DNA of 64,000 nucleotides from Volvox africanus (GCA_030268105.1 BSDZ01000080.1:3349501-3413500), one strand, 5' to 3'. Numbered from the stretch's first letter, positions 37,670 through 49,790 are shown. The notes: generated from the letters alone by a model not told the origin. Made by a program: numbers and translations.

Positions 37670-40600
37670 ATGACTAAGAAGAAGTCTGGGCCCCCTCCAG
37701 GCCCAACTAAAACGTTTAAGTATGGGATGCCGATATATGGGCTTGCATGGCCCGAAGGAACAACATTTTATGTGTGCGGCGGAGGCGGCAGCGTGTCCAG
37801 TGGTATCAAGAACCGCCTCGTCTGTGCTGAGGCGGACAACGGGACACTCACCGATCAAATTGCTGAATACCAATTTGGCTTGAAATGCCCAATGAGGTGA
37901 TTGCGTGTAATTTCTTCGACTGGGCGCTGTCGCGACGACGATCCAGCTTTCCGGTGCCTGTGTTTTCGGCCCTTTTTCTTTGGCGTTCGCAAGGTTGGCA
38001 ATAACACCTGGTGGCAAATCTATCTTGTTCGCTATTGGCAACGGCGGCATCCAGCGTCTTGATGTGGAGCAACGTGGCAAGGTCCCCCGCTTCATCGAGA
38101 TCACAGGCAAGGACAGGGTGACTAGGTCCCCGCTTTCCTTCTGATTTCGTCCACGGGTTTGTACGACGCGTGACAAAACAGCTGATATATGAACCCTAAC
38201 CATGGGCTACATGGGAATTGATGACGCTAATGTGGCTCCCATTTGGTTCTCCTTTCGTGCCCATGTGAACTTGAGCTCGCTACGCACACATGGCATACAC
38301 GTGTTATACAACCTTCGCTGGTTACACGGATTCATTGCTCTGGTATACAGGAAGTCTAGAGGAGCGATTAAACAGCATCATCCACGATGTGAAAGCCATC
38401 GCTTTCCATCCGTCTGGGGACTACGTAGCGCTGGGGGCTGAGGATGGATCCATTGCGGTTTACGAGTGGCCGTCTCTTAAAGTGAAACTGGACCTGAGGT
38501 GAGCTTTACGCGTGGCTATAACCTCACAGGGGACCTGCAGTGCAGGCGCGCTGACATCAACGCACAAAGCGCCACCCGCCGCATGTAACTGTCTGAACCA
38601 AACGGCACGTGCATCCGACTAACAGATCCGACAGATGTAGGCACGGATGCACAGTTTCACGCATGCAGGCTTCTTGAGGGGCCTTCAGGCGCAGTCCTTT
38701 GCCCTGGCAGCTTAGCTTAGCTAAGCCTTCTCGGGGATGGTACTTGATTTGGAAAACTGTCATCCTGTGCCCGGAAGTAACTGTGATTGTAGATCCACTA
38801 CTGGTCAGCAGTACGAGGTGCGCTAGTTTCATCGGCCTGTGTGCCGCCGGGGGTATGTGCCTGACATGTGTGCCTGTCGGAGGCCCCGGCTCGCAGTGGC
38901 ACGCGGAGAATATCGGTGGAGGCGATTAAGGACTTGGACTTTGTGCCACATACACCGGCGACAGAAGCCCGCTCCCAGGTGTCCAGTCGCGCCGCGGTGG
39001 TAAAAGCATTGATGGTCATCCTGGATGACGGGTCAGCAGTGGCCCTAGACGTGGACAACGGAGGCGCCGTGCTGTCTCGGGTAAAGCTGTCCACAAAGGG
39101 TGAGCTGGGCCTGCGGTTGCAGTGCGGCAGGTTATTGCCGTCTGTTGCGGGACTATGATGTTGCGGCAACTGGGGTCGTGTAGTGGTTTCGGAGGGCACG
39201 TGCCAGGACGGCCGTTGCTCCACCATACCATTAGTTCCATTCAGCAGTGGACACAGGAGCACCTGGCTTAAACCAGAGTTGATGCCTCTGCAAGGCCGCG
39301 GCATGCGCTTTTGAACATGGCAGGCACTCTCATGGGATTTATCTTGCGTCTGTGTTCTGGTTCCGCTGGCATCCGCGTCATTTATCGCATCAAATCATCA
39401 CGATCCAACACGCAACATCGGTCGCGACCACACCAGACAACATGTCAACGCAGTTGTCATCACAGACATGTACCACAAAAAAGGGCTGACTCAGTCCAGC
39501 AAGTGAACCCATGCGAGGATAATCACCGAGACTGGCCAGCCACCTGAAAACTGATGTCCAGTAATGACTGACTGACTGACTAACTGGCTGAACGATGACG
39601 ATCTACGTGACTGGACAGGAAAAGAAACTCTTTGTATGCGCGCGTCTGTGTGTTTTGCTGTAGGCAGCCACATAGACGTTTTAACATCTGCATTTGCGTC
39701 TTATTTTTCAGGTGATTTAAAAAACGACAAGGTCATGTTGATCTCGTCCAATGAGCGCCTCCTCTTGCACCATTTGCCGCCAGGCAAGCGTCGAGGAAAG
39801 GGGATTTGCTTTTGGGGGATTCGATTAGCTTTAAATTTAGGCGCTGCTTGAGTCCCGCTTGAGGCGCGCTGGGATGGCCCCGGGCAACTTGCCCTTTCTC
39901 TCCATCTTCCGTACCATTTTCCCCCCTCGCACGCAGGCATGGAGCGTGCGGAATTCTCCCGTGTCAAGTGCCGAGCGCTACAGGGCGCGCGCTCTCCACT
40001 GACTTGCCTCATGAACAACCGCAACGGCTGCCACGTGGGGCTGTGGGAGCTCGGGGACGACGGGCTGTTGTCTATGCGTGCGGCCTGCAAGGCAGCGGAC
40101 GCGGCAGGAGCGTGCATGGACGTTAGCGCTGATGGCTCACTGGTGGCCGTTGGGACTTCCGAGGGCGACGTAGTGGTGAGTGGTGCCGGTGGGGTGGCAG
40201 GATGGAAGGAAGGCTATCGCCGTACGGCGGAATCACCTCGTTGGTCATTTTAAAAACCCTAAAACCCTAAAGCCCCGATTGGCCCACAGTTCAGGTCGGG
40301 GGCGGCATCGGGGTCAGTTCAGGTCGGCACTGAAGCCAGGTCGCAAGGGAAGCAGTGTAGTCACACGCGGCCGTTGGTTTAATAAGTTTGGGGTCTATGA
40401 TCCGGGGTTGCACAGTTGAGGACTAGGGCTGCTATTTGGAACATCAAGGGGTGGCCAGGGTGGCCAGGGTCCCCCCTGTGCTGTTTGAAGCACGTTCTTA
40501 GAACCAGTCACAACTGCACACACACGTTCAGTAGGCAGGCATAATGCATGTGTAGTCGAACGCTGTGCCCCTTTCCGGTCATCGCCACCGTGATCACGTA

Positions 40601-41092
40601 TGTGGCATGTCCCCTCAAGGGGTCCTGAAGCACGGAAAGTAGGAACGGTGGAAGGAAGGGGGAGGGAGGATTTTGTCCGAAGAGCCGAATTTTTTGCATG
40701 CAGCTGCTGGGCTGCCGTCCATACCTGCGTGTGGTGAAGCGGTTTCCACGGGCGCATATGGTTTTCACCACCAACATCACCTTTAACAAGGAAGCTACCT
40801 ATGTGTTATCGTCCTCCCTGGACGCCAGCGCAACCGTGAACTCGACCGCGCTGCCACAGCCAGCCGATTTCAAAAAGTAGGTTCTGGTAATTTGTGAATG
40901 GGGTTGGAGGCACTGGATGCAATTATGCGCTAGGGTGAGGGCGTGCGTCACAGTGCCTGTATGATGGCCCTCTGGTAAAGACCCTAGGAATAACGAGCTC
41001 GGCACCGCCATGCTCCGGATGCAGATGGGCGGAACTCCATTATCTCAGGAACATCTCGGGCTGCCGGAAGTATATTATTATCATATGCAATA

Positions 41093-41152
<60 letters not shown>

Positions 41153-41794
41153 GATAGGGGGGTACATCACCCGTGGCCACTAACCTGGCAGTCCCTACCT
41201 TCCCCGGTGTTTCGGGGCACCCTCATCCAGTCTCCCATGCCGACTTCTCCGAAATCAGTGGTTTTCCCAGGTTCAGCACCCACCACCAGCATCCAGCGGA
41301 ATCTGCCGAATCAACTAAGGCGTCAACTCCGCTACTGGTCAGCTCGCAGGTCACTTTAATTGGGGTCGTCACCGTCCATCGACATGGGGGCACCCTGCCC
41401 TTAATATATGTATATTATACAAATGTGTACAGGTGTTTACATGTACACACACATGCACGCACATAGTTATATACGCAAGTCGATAAGGTGCGTTGCTGAG
41501 CAGCAGCAGCAGCAGCAACAGCAACAGCTTGGGTTGTACCACGGTAAATCTCCCTTTTCACAACCGCTTATCTTGCCGCTTGGTCTTACACCATCTATGT
41601 GTCACCTCCTTTTTTGATCCTTCCTAGCACTTCACGGCTGGAACCGCCCCTGCAGGATCTTGGTTATAATCATGCTCTTCATCACCGCGATACTGATGTG
41701 CCTACTGCAATTGGTGCGGGTGCTCAAGAAGCGGGGCATGACCATGGCAGAGATCTACGCCTTAGCGGGTCTGCGGCCCAGGGAGGAGCTCTGA
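37670..41794 (+). CDS. SEC12-like: SEC12/PREB-like WD40 protein, SAR1 nucleotide exchange factor
   Basis: Eight exons close in phase to 433 residues: 37670-37896, 37994-38106, 38351-38498, 38909-39099, 39712-39783, 39937-40175, 40704-40876 and 41656-41794. The N-terminus has YGMPIYGLAW and the glycine-rich GGGGSVSSGIKNR, the K-loop region that Sec12 proteins use to activate SAR1. WD-type blades follow (VKAIAFHPSGDYVALGAEDG, CMDVSADGSLVAVGTSEGD, NITFNKEATYVLSSSLDA). The last exon encodes one membrane helix (ILVIIMLFITAILMCLLQLV) and a short tail ending REEL. By family it sits in the ER membrane, loads SAR1 with GTP and starts COPII coat assembly. Introns 2 and 5 begin with GC instead of GT (ACAG|GCAAGG, CCAG|GCAAGC); these are the only choices that keep phase with the next exons. 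Confidence 0.76.
40254..40272. repeat. Interstitial telomere-like motif (CCCTAAAA)2
   Basis: AACCCTAAAACCCTAAA within intron 6 of the SEC12-like gene. It matches the Chlamydomonas-type telomere unit TTTTAGGG on the other strand. Confidence 0.7.
41087..41151. repeat. (TA)n(GT)n microsatellite
   Basis: A TA run followed directly by about 17 GT units, in the last intron of the SEC12-like gene. A CAG/CAA run lies at 41500-41528. Confidence 0.9.
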
Positions 41795-41903
41795 AGGATG
41801 GCCTTTGTTAACGTGCATATGTGCATGTATTTGCAGGGTGGACGTGGTGCATTCGTTAATTGTACGGGCTGGGCCCGATCTGTGATTCATAAGGTGAAGT
41901 TTT

Positions 41904-41908
41904 TGTAA
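41904..41908 (+). terminator. TGTAA poly(A) signal of the SEC12-like gene
   Basis: TGTAA 110 nt after the stop codon, in TTTTTGTAAGC. Position and sequence fit the algal signal. Confidence 0.55.
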
Positions 41909-43603
41909 GCGGGTGTGGCATACACATGCATGCCATAGGCAGGCGGGATTTATTGCGTATCATTGTTCAGCAGCGCATAGTGGGCGCTGTCCAGTGGTCC
42001 GCAAGTGCATGCAGGAGGTCCGGAGCGGGGTTTTCAGTGGGAGGTGGGGGACGGGGAACTCGCCTCCTGGTCGACTACGGGGTCTGCCTGGCGAACACAA
42101 CCACGTTGTATGCTGTACGTCAATGTGCTCGGAGATTGCAGCCCACGCAGTTCTGCATGTGACAGTTCGTCGCGTGGCGATGACGGCCGTCCGCCAGCAG
42201 CGTCCATTCCCGGTGAAAGGATATGCGAGGACTTCCGAGTAAGCGGTGCAACAGGGATGTCTCTCAGGATGTGTCCGCACTGCATGCGACCGTTTTTGCG
42301 TTGGGACCATTAAAGAGCGCGGAGCAAGAGCTGGATATAGCACTAGATGGATGGAGCAACTTCAGGCTTCGGCTGTGCCCCCGTGTGTGGAGGCGAGAGC
42401 AAACTGCGCTAGGCTTAGGGTGCGGTGTCACGAAGGGGAACAACAACCATGCCGGTCACTTGACGTACAAGCAGAAGAACCTAGCCAGGGCCCTGCCCAG
42501 GTCGAGCAGGAGGCCATGCCAAAGAAAAAGCCCGGGACCTCCAAACCATCCTTCAGGAGGCCTTCCCAAACAAGCTGTCAGGATACAGTCTCTGGATCGT
42601 CAAGGAAACGACAAAGAGAGAGCCTGGCTCATCAGCCAGACCAAACCAGGCATAGAGATGACGAGATAGCTAGCCCGTAAGTAGTAACCGTGCATGCAGG
42701 ATCATCCAAAGGCTAGTTTTGAATTGAGAGAGTTTTCATCAACTACTGGAAACGAGCTGAAGTTTCATTCATGTAGGGTCATGCAGGCATGTCTAAAATG
42801 TGTATGATAACATTTTCCCGCAGCAGAATTCCGCCATGGAGGTTTGTGTTTGCCTTCATTCAAAAGGGTGCAAGATTGGAAATTGTATGTCCTGTACTTA
42901 TGCCAGGACCCCATGCAGTATCGTTTGATTTGGGGTATCTAAATGTGTTGTTCTTAAAAGCCAGCGTACCGATCACCTGCTTCCTGGGATGCATGCCTGC
43001 ATGCTGGTCGTGTGCCTTCGTGCGTGCGTGCGATCGATACTACTAATCTTCCCTTTCGATAAGACAGTTAGCTGACTGAGGAAATATATTAATATAAATT
43101 AAATATACAGAGAATTCCTTCTCATCTAAGTAATATAATTCAGTCTCAGCTCTTGAAACTTTTGTTTACGCATCAACACGTACGTATTTTTGGCGGCCTG
43201 CCCGCCCGTATGTGCGTGCATGGCGTATGGCTGCCTGCCAAAGGCGATAACCTGAGCTGTGTAAACGTAATCTTCTTCGAATTTTACAAGTTGGGTAAAG
43301 GTTGACTTCCCCACCGGAATTTCCCAGATCCCTGGTGGCACATTCGCGGCTACTTGTCTCCCATTTGTTTTCATCGCATGTAACTACTCAGCGTCTGAAT
43401 CTAATTTCAAATAAAATTAAGTTGACTTTTTTACCCTTGTTGCAACGAGATTTGCGATTGACGCCAAGATGACGCATCCTGCCATGGGACGTTTCCGTTC
43501 GCAACCACGTGCTCCTTATAGCGTTCACGCACAAGCATTGAAAATTCAAAATAATTTCAAGATCATATAACGTATCTAGAAGCCGCGTGTGAGGGGGCCC
43601 GAT
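41909..43603. other. Intergenic region, with one possible small gene
   Basis: Between the SEC12-like 3' end and the PP2C start. Plus-strand frames at 42223-42680 are basic and Ser/Gln-rich but have no supported start or splice partner. The only candidate gene is the small minus-strand frame annotated separately. Confidence 0.4.
43126..43374 (-). CDS. Possible small single-exon gene, 82 residues
   Basis: Open from ATG 43374 (MKTNGRQVAANVPPGIWEIP...) to a stop at 43126. The composition (VGKSTFTQLVKFEEDYVYTA) is more protein-like than neighbouring chance frames. It is 229 bp from the PP2C start, head to head. No family recognised and no conservation test possible here. Confidence 0.3.
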   Translation of the reverse strand: MKTNGRQVAANVPPGIWEIPVGKSTFTQLVKFEEDYVYTAQVIAFGRQPYAMHAHTGGQAAKNTYVLMRKQKFQELRLNYIT

Positions 43604-46501
43604 ATGGCACCAAGACGTAAGACAACAATTTTTCGACGCGCTTCGCGAGCTCTGCAACAGCAGATTGAGAGCTCAAACATAACAAAAGCAATTCAGGTGT
43701 GAGTACTCAATATTACTTACCTAACGTGGAAATAGCGACGTGCGTCTGTGGAAATAGCGACGAAACGAGCGAACGAACCGTCCTGCCTGACGGAACTTCA
43801 TGCAGGTGGGAAATGTAAAGCTGTGCTACGCCTCATATACATCAGCTGGGTCTGATGGAAATGGAGACAAGGAGAATCAGGTACTTGACAATCTTGGTGT
43901 CGTCCAAGCAATACGTATGCAACAACGAACAACACGCTCAAGTGTTTGAACGTATGCATCGTGGCCTTTACAGATGGCGGTCCTGCAAAAATGACCTCCT
44001 TTTTTCGGTTTCAGGACACATAAGACTATTTAAGTCACGTGTGTCTGAATGAACGGGTTGCTGCTGGCACGCTGCAGGATTGCCTCGCCCTTGAGGTGTT
44101 AAGGCACGAGCGTGACAGGGACGCAGAACCTGTGATGCTCTTTGGCGTGTTCGACGGACATGGCAAGCACGGCGGTACGGTGGCGGCGCTCGCGGCGGAA
44201 CAACTGCCTCAGTTCGTTGGCGAGCTTCATCCCCAGGTATATATATATTGAGAGAGAGAGAGAGTATATATATGGTTTTGAACGAGACCCGTCAAACCAA
44301 TCATTTACCATGTACGGCTCATACGGCACGTACGGCTCATATCACGGTTATACCGACATGAAAGTATGACTGGGCGTACATGTACATGTATATGTATATG
44401 TATATGTATGTATATGTATGTATATATTGGGTGTTACACTGTGGGCGACTCGCCATCCAAAGACGAGCACCGGGGGTCCTGACCGGACCGAGCCACAGCG
44501 CAGGGGAGGAACACGTGGCTTTGTCTGTCTGTCCTGCCACGTATTCCCCCTCTCACTAGGGCCAGCGAGCCCTCACAGGCTCTCGCCTGGCCACTCACAG
44601 AGCACTCAGGGCCACCAAGAAATCACAGAAAGGCCCAACAGAAAACAGGGGACACCTAGCTGCTCAAAGGACGGGGAAACCTCTCCTCTAACCCGAAACT
44701 GACCTGACAGGAGCCTGACAGACACACACAGATCCCCTCAGAGGAGAAACACCAGCAGGAAAGCACACCCTTACACAGCCAAGCCGGAAGAACCAACAAG
44801 AGGCGGAGGGGGGGATGACAAGCCGAATTGGCGCCCCCCTAGAAAGCCTTCCGGCCCCACCCAAAGCTGGCCCCGCAGACACCTGAACTGCACAAAAAGG
44901 AAATACCTCTCTCGCTGACCCCCCCTAAAACCCTAAGGACCCGATGCCTGGACACAGGACCCTCTAGCCACGAAACCCTCCACCCTCTCCCTTCCCCTCC
45001 TCAAGAACTAGACCGCCCTCTCCTTGTCTCTACCTCCCTCACTCTCCCCCTTTCCTCCCACAGAACCTCCTCCTCAAAACTCCTGCCCTAAAGCCCCTGC
45101 TCTGTTCTTGCTGCTCCATGGTTGGTGATGTCAACCGGATCTGCACACCGCATTTGCGTGCCAACTATGGCTAGGATGGGATGTTGTGGTCCCACTTGAT
45201 CCCAGCCATAGTGAGGTATTCCCAACGCTGCAAAAGAATGCAAGCGTGCCCAAAAGTCTGCAACTGTACGGGCCCGTGCACGGTCCAGGGGTGAGACTGC
45301 TGTTTGTGTTGGAGTGTCCATTGCTGGCTGTGTCGTAGAGATGATTGGATGGGTGTTGGCATCTTCCTCTTCCTCTTGAGGGAACCCCCCTGAACGGTTG
45401 AAGAAGTCAGTAATAGCCCGTTGACGGGGTCCCTGCTCTGCTGTGTGGGTCTGTTGTTGCTGCTGCCGTCCGTGGGTAGAAGGCCCCTGTGGCCTGTGTT
45501 CCCTGGTTGCCGCCCGGAGACAGTGCCTGCCATATTCCATAGAAGATAAGGCTGCCAAAGCTATCACATCCCAAGGGGCCTGCTCGCAACCGGGAGGTGC
45601 TTGGACAAGCCATAGCTGTTGCCTGGTCATGCCCCCTTCAATGGTGGCTGATGTCGGCAATGGCAGATGTCTGTCGATGTGTTCTCGCACCGCCTTGGCT
45701 ATAGGGCACTCCCAGAAGTGGTGCAGGCGTGGGGAGCAAGGTTGATCAGTATCAGCTCCATAGCTGCCACACCCACATGGTTTGATGGGCACCCTGGAAA
45801 GATGTGTGTTGCCAGGCATGGGTATCCCATCGACCACCAAACGCCACAGCGTCTCTTTGTTTTTATTTTCCCACCGAACTGCTGTCCACAGCCTGTCTAG
45901 GGTTGCCTGAAAGAGCTGGAGGTCAGTGACAGGACAGGGAGGAGTTGGTCCGTCTGTTGGCATCCCTTGCGCCTCCTGCACAAAAGCATATGTATATGTA
46001 TATGTATATGTATGTATATATTGGGTGTTACACTGTGGGCGACTCGCCCTTCAAAGACGAGCACCGGGGGTCCTGACCGGACCGAGCCACAGCGCAGGGG
46101 AGGAACACGTGGCTTTGTCTGTCTGTCCTGCCACGTGCTCCCCCTTTCACTAGGGCCAGCGAGCCCTCACAGGCTTTCGCCTGGCCACTCACAGAGCACT
46201 CAGGGCCACCAAGAAACCACAGAAAGGTCCAACAGCAAACGGGGGACACCTAGCTGCTCAAGGGACGGGGAAACCTCTCCTCTAACCCGAAACTGACCTG
46301 GCAAGAGCCTGACAGACACACACAGATCCCCTCAGAGGAGAAACACCAGCAGGAAAGCACACCCTTACACAGCCAAGCCGGAAGAATGTATATGTATGTA
46401 TATTATGATAACTACACTACACTATACTATACTATGATATACTATGATATAGTGTAATAATCTCGCCGTCTGTTGGCATCCCTTGCGCCTCCTGCACAAA
46501 A

Positions 46502-46541
<40 letters not shown>

Positions 46542-49500
46542 GTATATTATGATAACTACACTATACTATACTATACTATGATATACTATGATATAGTGTA
46601 ATAATCTCGCCTCTCTCCAGGCTGGGGATCCGGAGGCTGCATTGGTGGCAAGCTTTGCGAGCACGCAGCAGTTCTTGTTGCAGCAGCCGGGCCTGGATTG
46701 TGGCCTGTCGGGGTGCACAGCGGTGGCGGCCCTACTGGTCAAAGACTCGCTGGTGGTGGCCAACGCGGGGGATTCGCGCTGCCTGGCGGGTACATATGAA
46801 GGGGGGGAGGGGCGTCGCCCCGTTTAACTAAGGCTGCATGCATGCGGGTGTTACCGTGTGGCCCGCTGGGTGTGCATTCCGCCTATCCTGGGCTCCAAGG
46901 ACAGTTCTTAAAGCAGGATGAATGGCGAGCGTGCAGCGGCTACTGGCAGTACTGCTACTACTACCGTCGTCGTCACAGCCAGCAGCTTGGATTATCCTTT
47001 TAAGTTTTTATTGGGTGCCTCATCGACAAATTCCCAGCTTGAAATGGATCGCAGCATGCAGCGAGTAACATAGAAGATATGTATTATTAGCGCGTCCATT
47101 ATTAGTACGATTGGGTCAAAGTCACGAGTGGTGAGCAGATGCTAATGCTATTGCTCGTTATTGCTCTGCTTTGGCGGCCCTCGTGCCTGCAGCTAATAAT
47201 GCAATTGCTTATACCGTTCGCAAGACACGCAATCAAAAATGCAAACTTACCACAGGCCGATTCGAGGGTAACCACGAGCTCGTGGCCTACGAGCTGTCCA
47301 ATGACCACACGCCCGCACTGTTGCACGAGGCCAATCGCATCCTGGCGTCTGGAGTAAGCACACATAAACCATTGTCTGGGATGGATTGGAGGTACTGCGT
47401 TCATCTCATTGGTATCGATATGACAAGTTTGTTTTTGCCGTACGTGCACACAACTGCGCTCACCCTGTTTCCAGTCTGGTGGGTGGTCTGAATCCCCATC
47501 CGTTGCTCGTGTATGAGGCGGCAGGTCGGATCCTTGAGTAACTGAAACGCCTGTGCCTTGTATGACTCATGATCTGGCAAGATATGTGTATATGTTGTGC
47601 ACTCGTGCTTAGGTTGACATCTGATTGCTAGAGCAAGGCTTTGAAAGTAGGTATGTTAGTGATCAACATTAAGAACCTACCATTGTTGCAAATATATATA
47701 ATATAATAAATATATAAACCCTATATATTATATTATATTATATTATATTATATTATATTATATTATATTATATTATATTATATTATATTATATTATATTA
47801 TATTATATTATATTATATTATATTATATTATATTATATTATATTATATTATATTATATTATATTATATTATATTATATTATATTATATTATATTATATTA
47901 TATTATATTATATTATATTATATTATATTATATTATATTATATTATATTATATTATATTATATTATATTATATTATATTATATTATATTATATTATATTA
48001 TATTATATTATATTATATTATATTATATTATATTATATTATATTATATTATATTATATTATATTATATTATATTATATTATATTATATTATATTATATTA
48101 TATTATATTATATTATATTATTATGTGTGTGTATGTGTGAGCATGCAACCATGAGAGCCATTTTTGGTTGTTGCAGCGAGATGCAGTAGTAATGGGTGGC
48201 TGGTGCAACCACGCAAGTAATGCAAGTTGAACGAGTGATGCTTGCGCCATTACGATTGCACATACGGTTCGTACATCCTTGTATGCATGTGTACACATTG
48301 ACGCGGCCGTACATACGTATGCGTGGTGCGTGGCATGCAGGGCCGCATCGCGCCCCTGGAGTACGCCGGCCGCAACGTAGGGCCTCCTCGGGTGTGGGAG
48401 CGGAGCGCGGACCAGCCGGGGCTCTGCATCACCCGCTCGTTGGGTGACACACAAGCCAAACGTCTAGGGGTAACCCACATACCGGAGCTGGCCACGTTCA
48501 GGCTGACTTCTGGTGATAGGTACGAGTCTGTAATTTCTAGTGGCAGGTGTCACCCACATGACCGCGTAGAGAGCGACGGAGATGCATGTTTCCAACGACA
48601 TGGCTAGTTACATGGTTACTTGTGTTCAGTGGTTGCGGACCCCCTGCCTGCCTGAGCGACCTTCCCGGCACCCCCAAGTGGACCAGTTTCTTCCGCGCCG
48701 GGGGCTGCCGTGCATTGCTGGGTGATTGCATGGCCGCACCTCGCCAAGCAATGCCATGTATACGACGTACATTACAAAGCAATGCAAAATGCCTAATCGA
48801 ATACACAGTATCTACAGACGCTGATGGAAGCTGTCCCTGGCGTTGCCTTCAACGTATGTTGGGAGCATGCTAAACTGCTTACATACAGCATGTCGTCGGC
48901 CGAGGGTTATTGTTTCGAGCAGGTGCAGACACACTCCCGCCACAGTAGTGCTGAGCATGCATGCATGCAGTTGGAACTAGATAGTGGCTACACACGTATC
49001 TGTATTAATGATAAGTCGCCTCATCAGGAGTGACCCGCCATGCATCCGGCAAAGTGACGTCTGAAAGCAGCAGAACGAACGAGTGCAGTATGACCCCCGA
49101 AGCGAAGATGGCACGAGAGGCGAAGATGTCTTAGTGGTGGACTACCATGGCACCCGGACGGCGGTAGTATTAGACATATCTTTCCTTTTGCTGCTCGGTG
49201 CCCGTGTGCCTGTGTGTGCATGTGCGTGTGTGTGTATGTGTGCCCCTGCCGTAGGTACCTAGCGCTCGTGTCGGACGGCATTACGGAGTTCATGGGCAGC
49301 CAAGAGATCATCGATAAGGTCCATAAGTGGGCCGCCGCTGGCACCATGCCACACGAGGTGGCACGGCGGCTGGTGCGGGAGGCGCGTGCCCGGTGGAAGG
49401 AGATGGGCGATGAGGGCATTGTGGACGACTGCACAGCGGTGGTGGCGTACCTGGTGTGCGATGAGGACGGGGAAGGAGAGGAGGACGAGCAGGCGGGATC

Positions 49501-49756
49501 AAAGAAGAAGAAGAAGAAGAAGAAGAAGAAAAAGAAAAAGATTCACCTCGCCAAGGGTGGCAGCAGCACGGCTCACGGTCATGATGCCGGTGGCGGCAGC
49601 GATGCCCATGTCCAGCAGCACCAGCAGCACCAGCAGCCGGTTGCACGGATATGGGCTCTGCAACATGCTTCTGCATTGTGGACAACGGTGTGGCAGGCGC
49701 TGGCGGTGGTTAAAAAGAAGGACGATGATACAAACGAAAAGCAGGTGGAGGTATAG
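43604..49756 (+). CDS. PP2C-type (PPM) Ser/Thr protein phosphatase
   Basis: Seven exons close in phase to 424 residues: 43604-43696, 43806-43880, 44078-44236, 46621-46789, 47256-47353, 48341-48519 and 49255-49756. PPM motifs appear in order: GDKENQD, FGVFDGHGKHGG (metal Asp), SGCTAVAALLV, NAGDSRC, ELSNDHTPALLHEANRI, LCITRSLGDTQAKRLGV, LVSDGITEFM (metal Asp) and IVDDCTAVVAYL (metal Asp). All metal-binding acidic residues are present, so the enzyme should be an active Mn/Mg-dependent phosphatase. The YTSAG...KENQD opening resembles the plant PP2C group with ...LDKENQDSF. The first 31 residues are basic (MAPRRKTTIFRRASRALQQ). The tail after residue about 340 is unusual: an acidic stretch, then about 13 consecutive Lys, then His/Gln repeats. 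Intron 3 (2,384 nt) and intron 5 (987 nt) are swollen by repeats. Confidence 0.85.
44370..44426. repeat. (TATATG)n microsatellite
   Basis: TATATG/TATG runs bordering the LINE-derived block; similar runs recur at 45985-46020, 46388-46402 and 46503-46545. They may be tails or target motifs of the inserted element. Confidence 0.75.
44427..46386 (-). mobile_element. 5'-truncated LINE (non-LTR retrotransposon) fragment with a partial second copy
   Basis: Sits in intron 3 of the PP2C gene, opposite to it. It holds a minus-strand ORF (45088-45981) and a noncoding 3' part down to 44427 bordered by (TATATG)n. A 366-bp block, 44427-44792, is repeated at 46021-46386 at a constant offset of 1,594 bp with only scattered substitutions. 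A 36-bp piece of the ORF start (45951-45986) recurs at 46467-46502, and a host intron segment (46402-46467) recurs at 46545-46611. This is a stack of truncated insertions and local duplications. Confidence 0.62.
45088..45981 (-). pseudogene. C-terminal part of a LINE reverse transcriptase polyprotein (zf-RVT type)
   Basis: 297 codons. The region LWRLVVDGIPMPGNTHLS, then CGCG, then HHFWECPIAKAVREHI is the zinc-binding zf-RVT segment found after the reverse transcriptase in L1-like and related LINEs. The downstream part is Gln/Thr-rich with no known domain. No RT catalytic motif is present, so the fragment is 5' truncated and cannot act alone. Confidence 0.55.
46621..46789 (+). other. PP2C exon 4, first exon after the repeat-filled intron
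   Basis: Begins after CTCTCCAG and reads AGDPEAALVASFASTQQFLL through NAGDSRCLAG. It shows that the gene resumes in phase (0 in, 1 out) past the LINE debris, so the insertions are tolerated as intron sequence. Confidence 0.75.
47726..48121. repeat. (TATTA)n pentanucleotide array, about 390 bp
   Basis: About 79 perfect copies of TATTA, lying in intron 5 of the PP2C gene. It is flanked by ATATAT-rich sequence on the left and TTATGTGTGTG on the right. No interruptions are visible in the printed sequence. Confidence 0.97.
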
Positions 49757-49790
49757 ATTATATGGATTATATGCATACACGGAAGCCCAC

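Noticed and set aside
38118..38350. GTGACT at 38118 as the donor of SEC12-like intron 2
   Set aside because: It leaves phase 0, which does not match the next exon. The GC donor at 38107 gives the required phase 1.
42223..42680. Basic Ser/Gln-rich plus-strand frames as a first exon of the PP2C gene
   Set aside because: The PP2C gene has a good ATG at 43604 and closes in phase without them. No donor at their ends fits.
45443..45900. Plus-strand frames opposite the LINE ORF
   Set aside because: They are shadows of the minus-strand frame with the zf-RVT segment.
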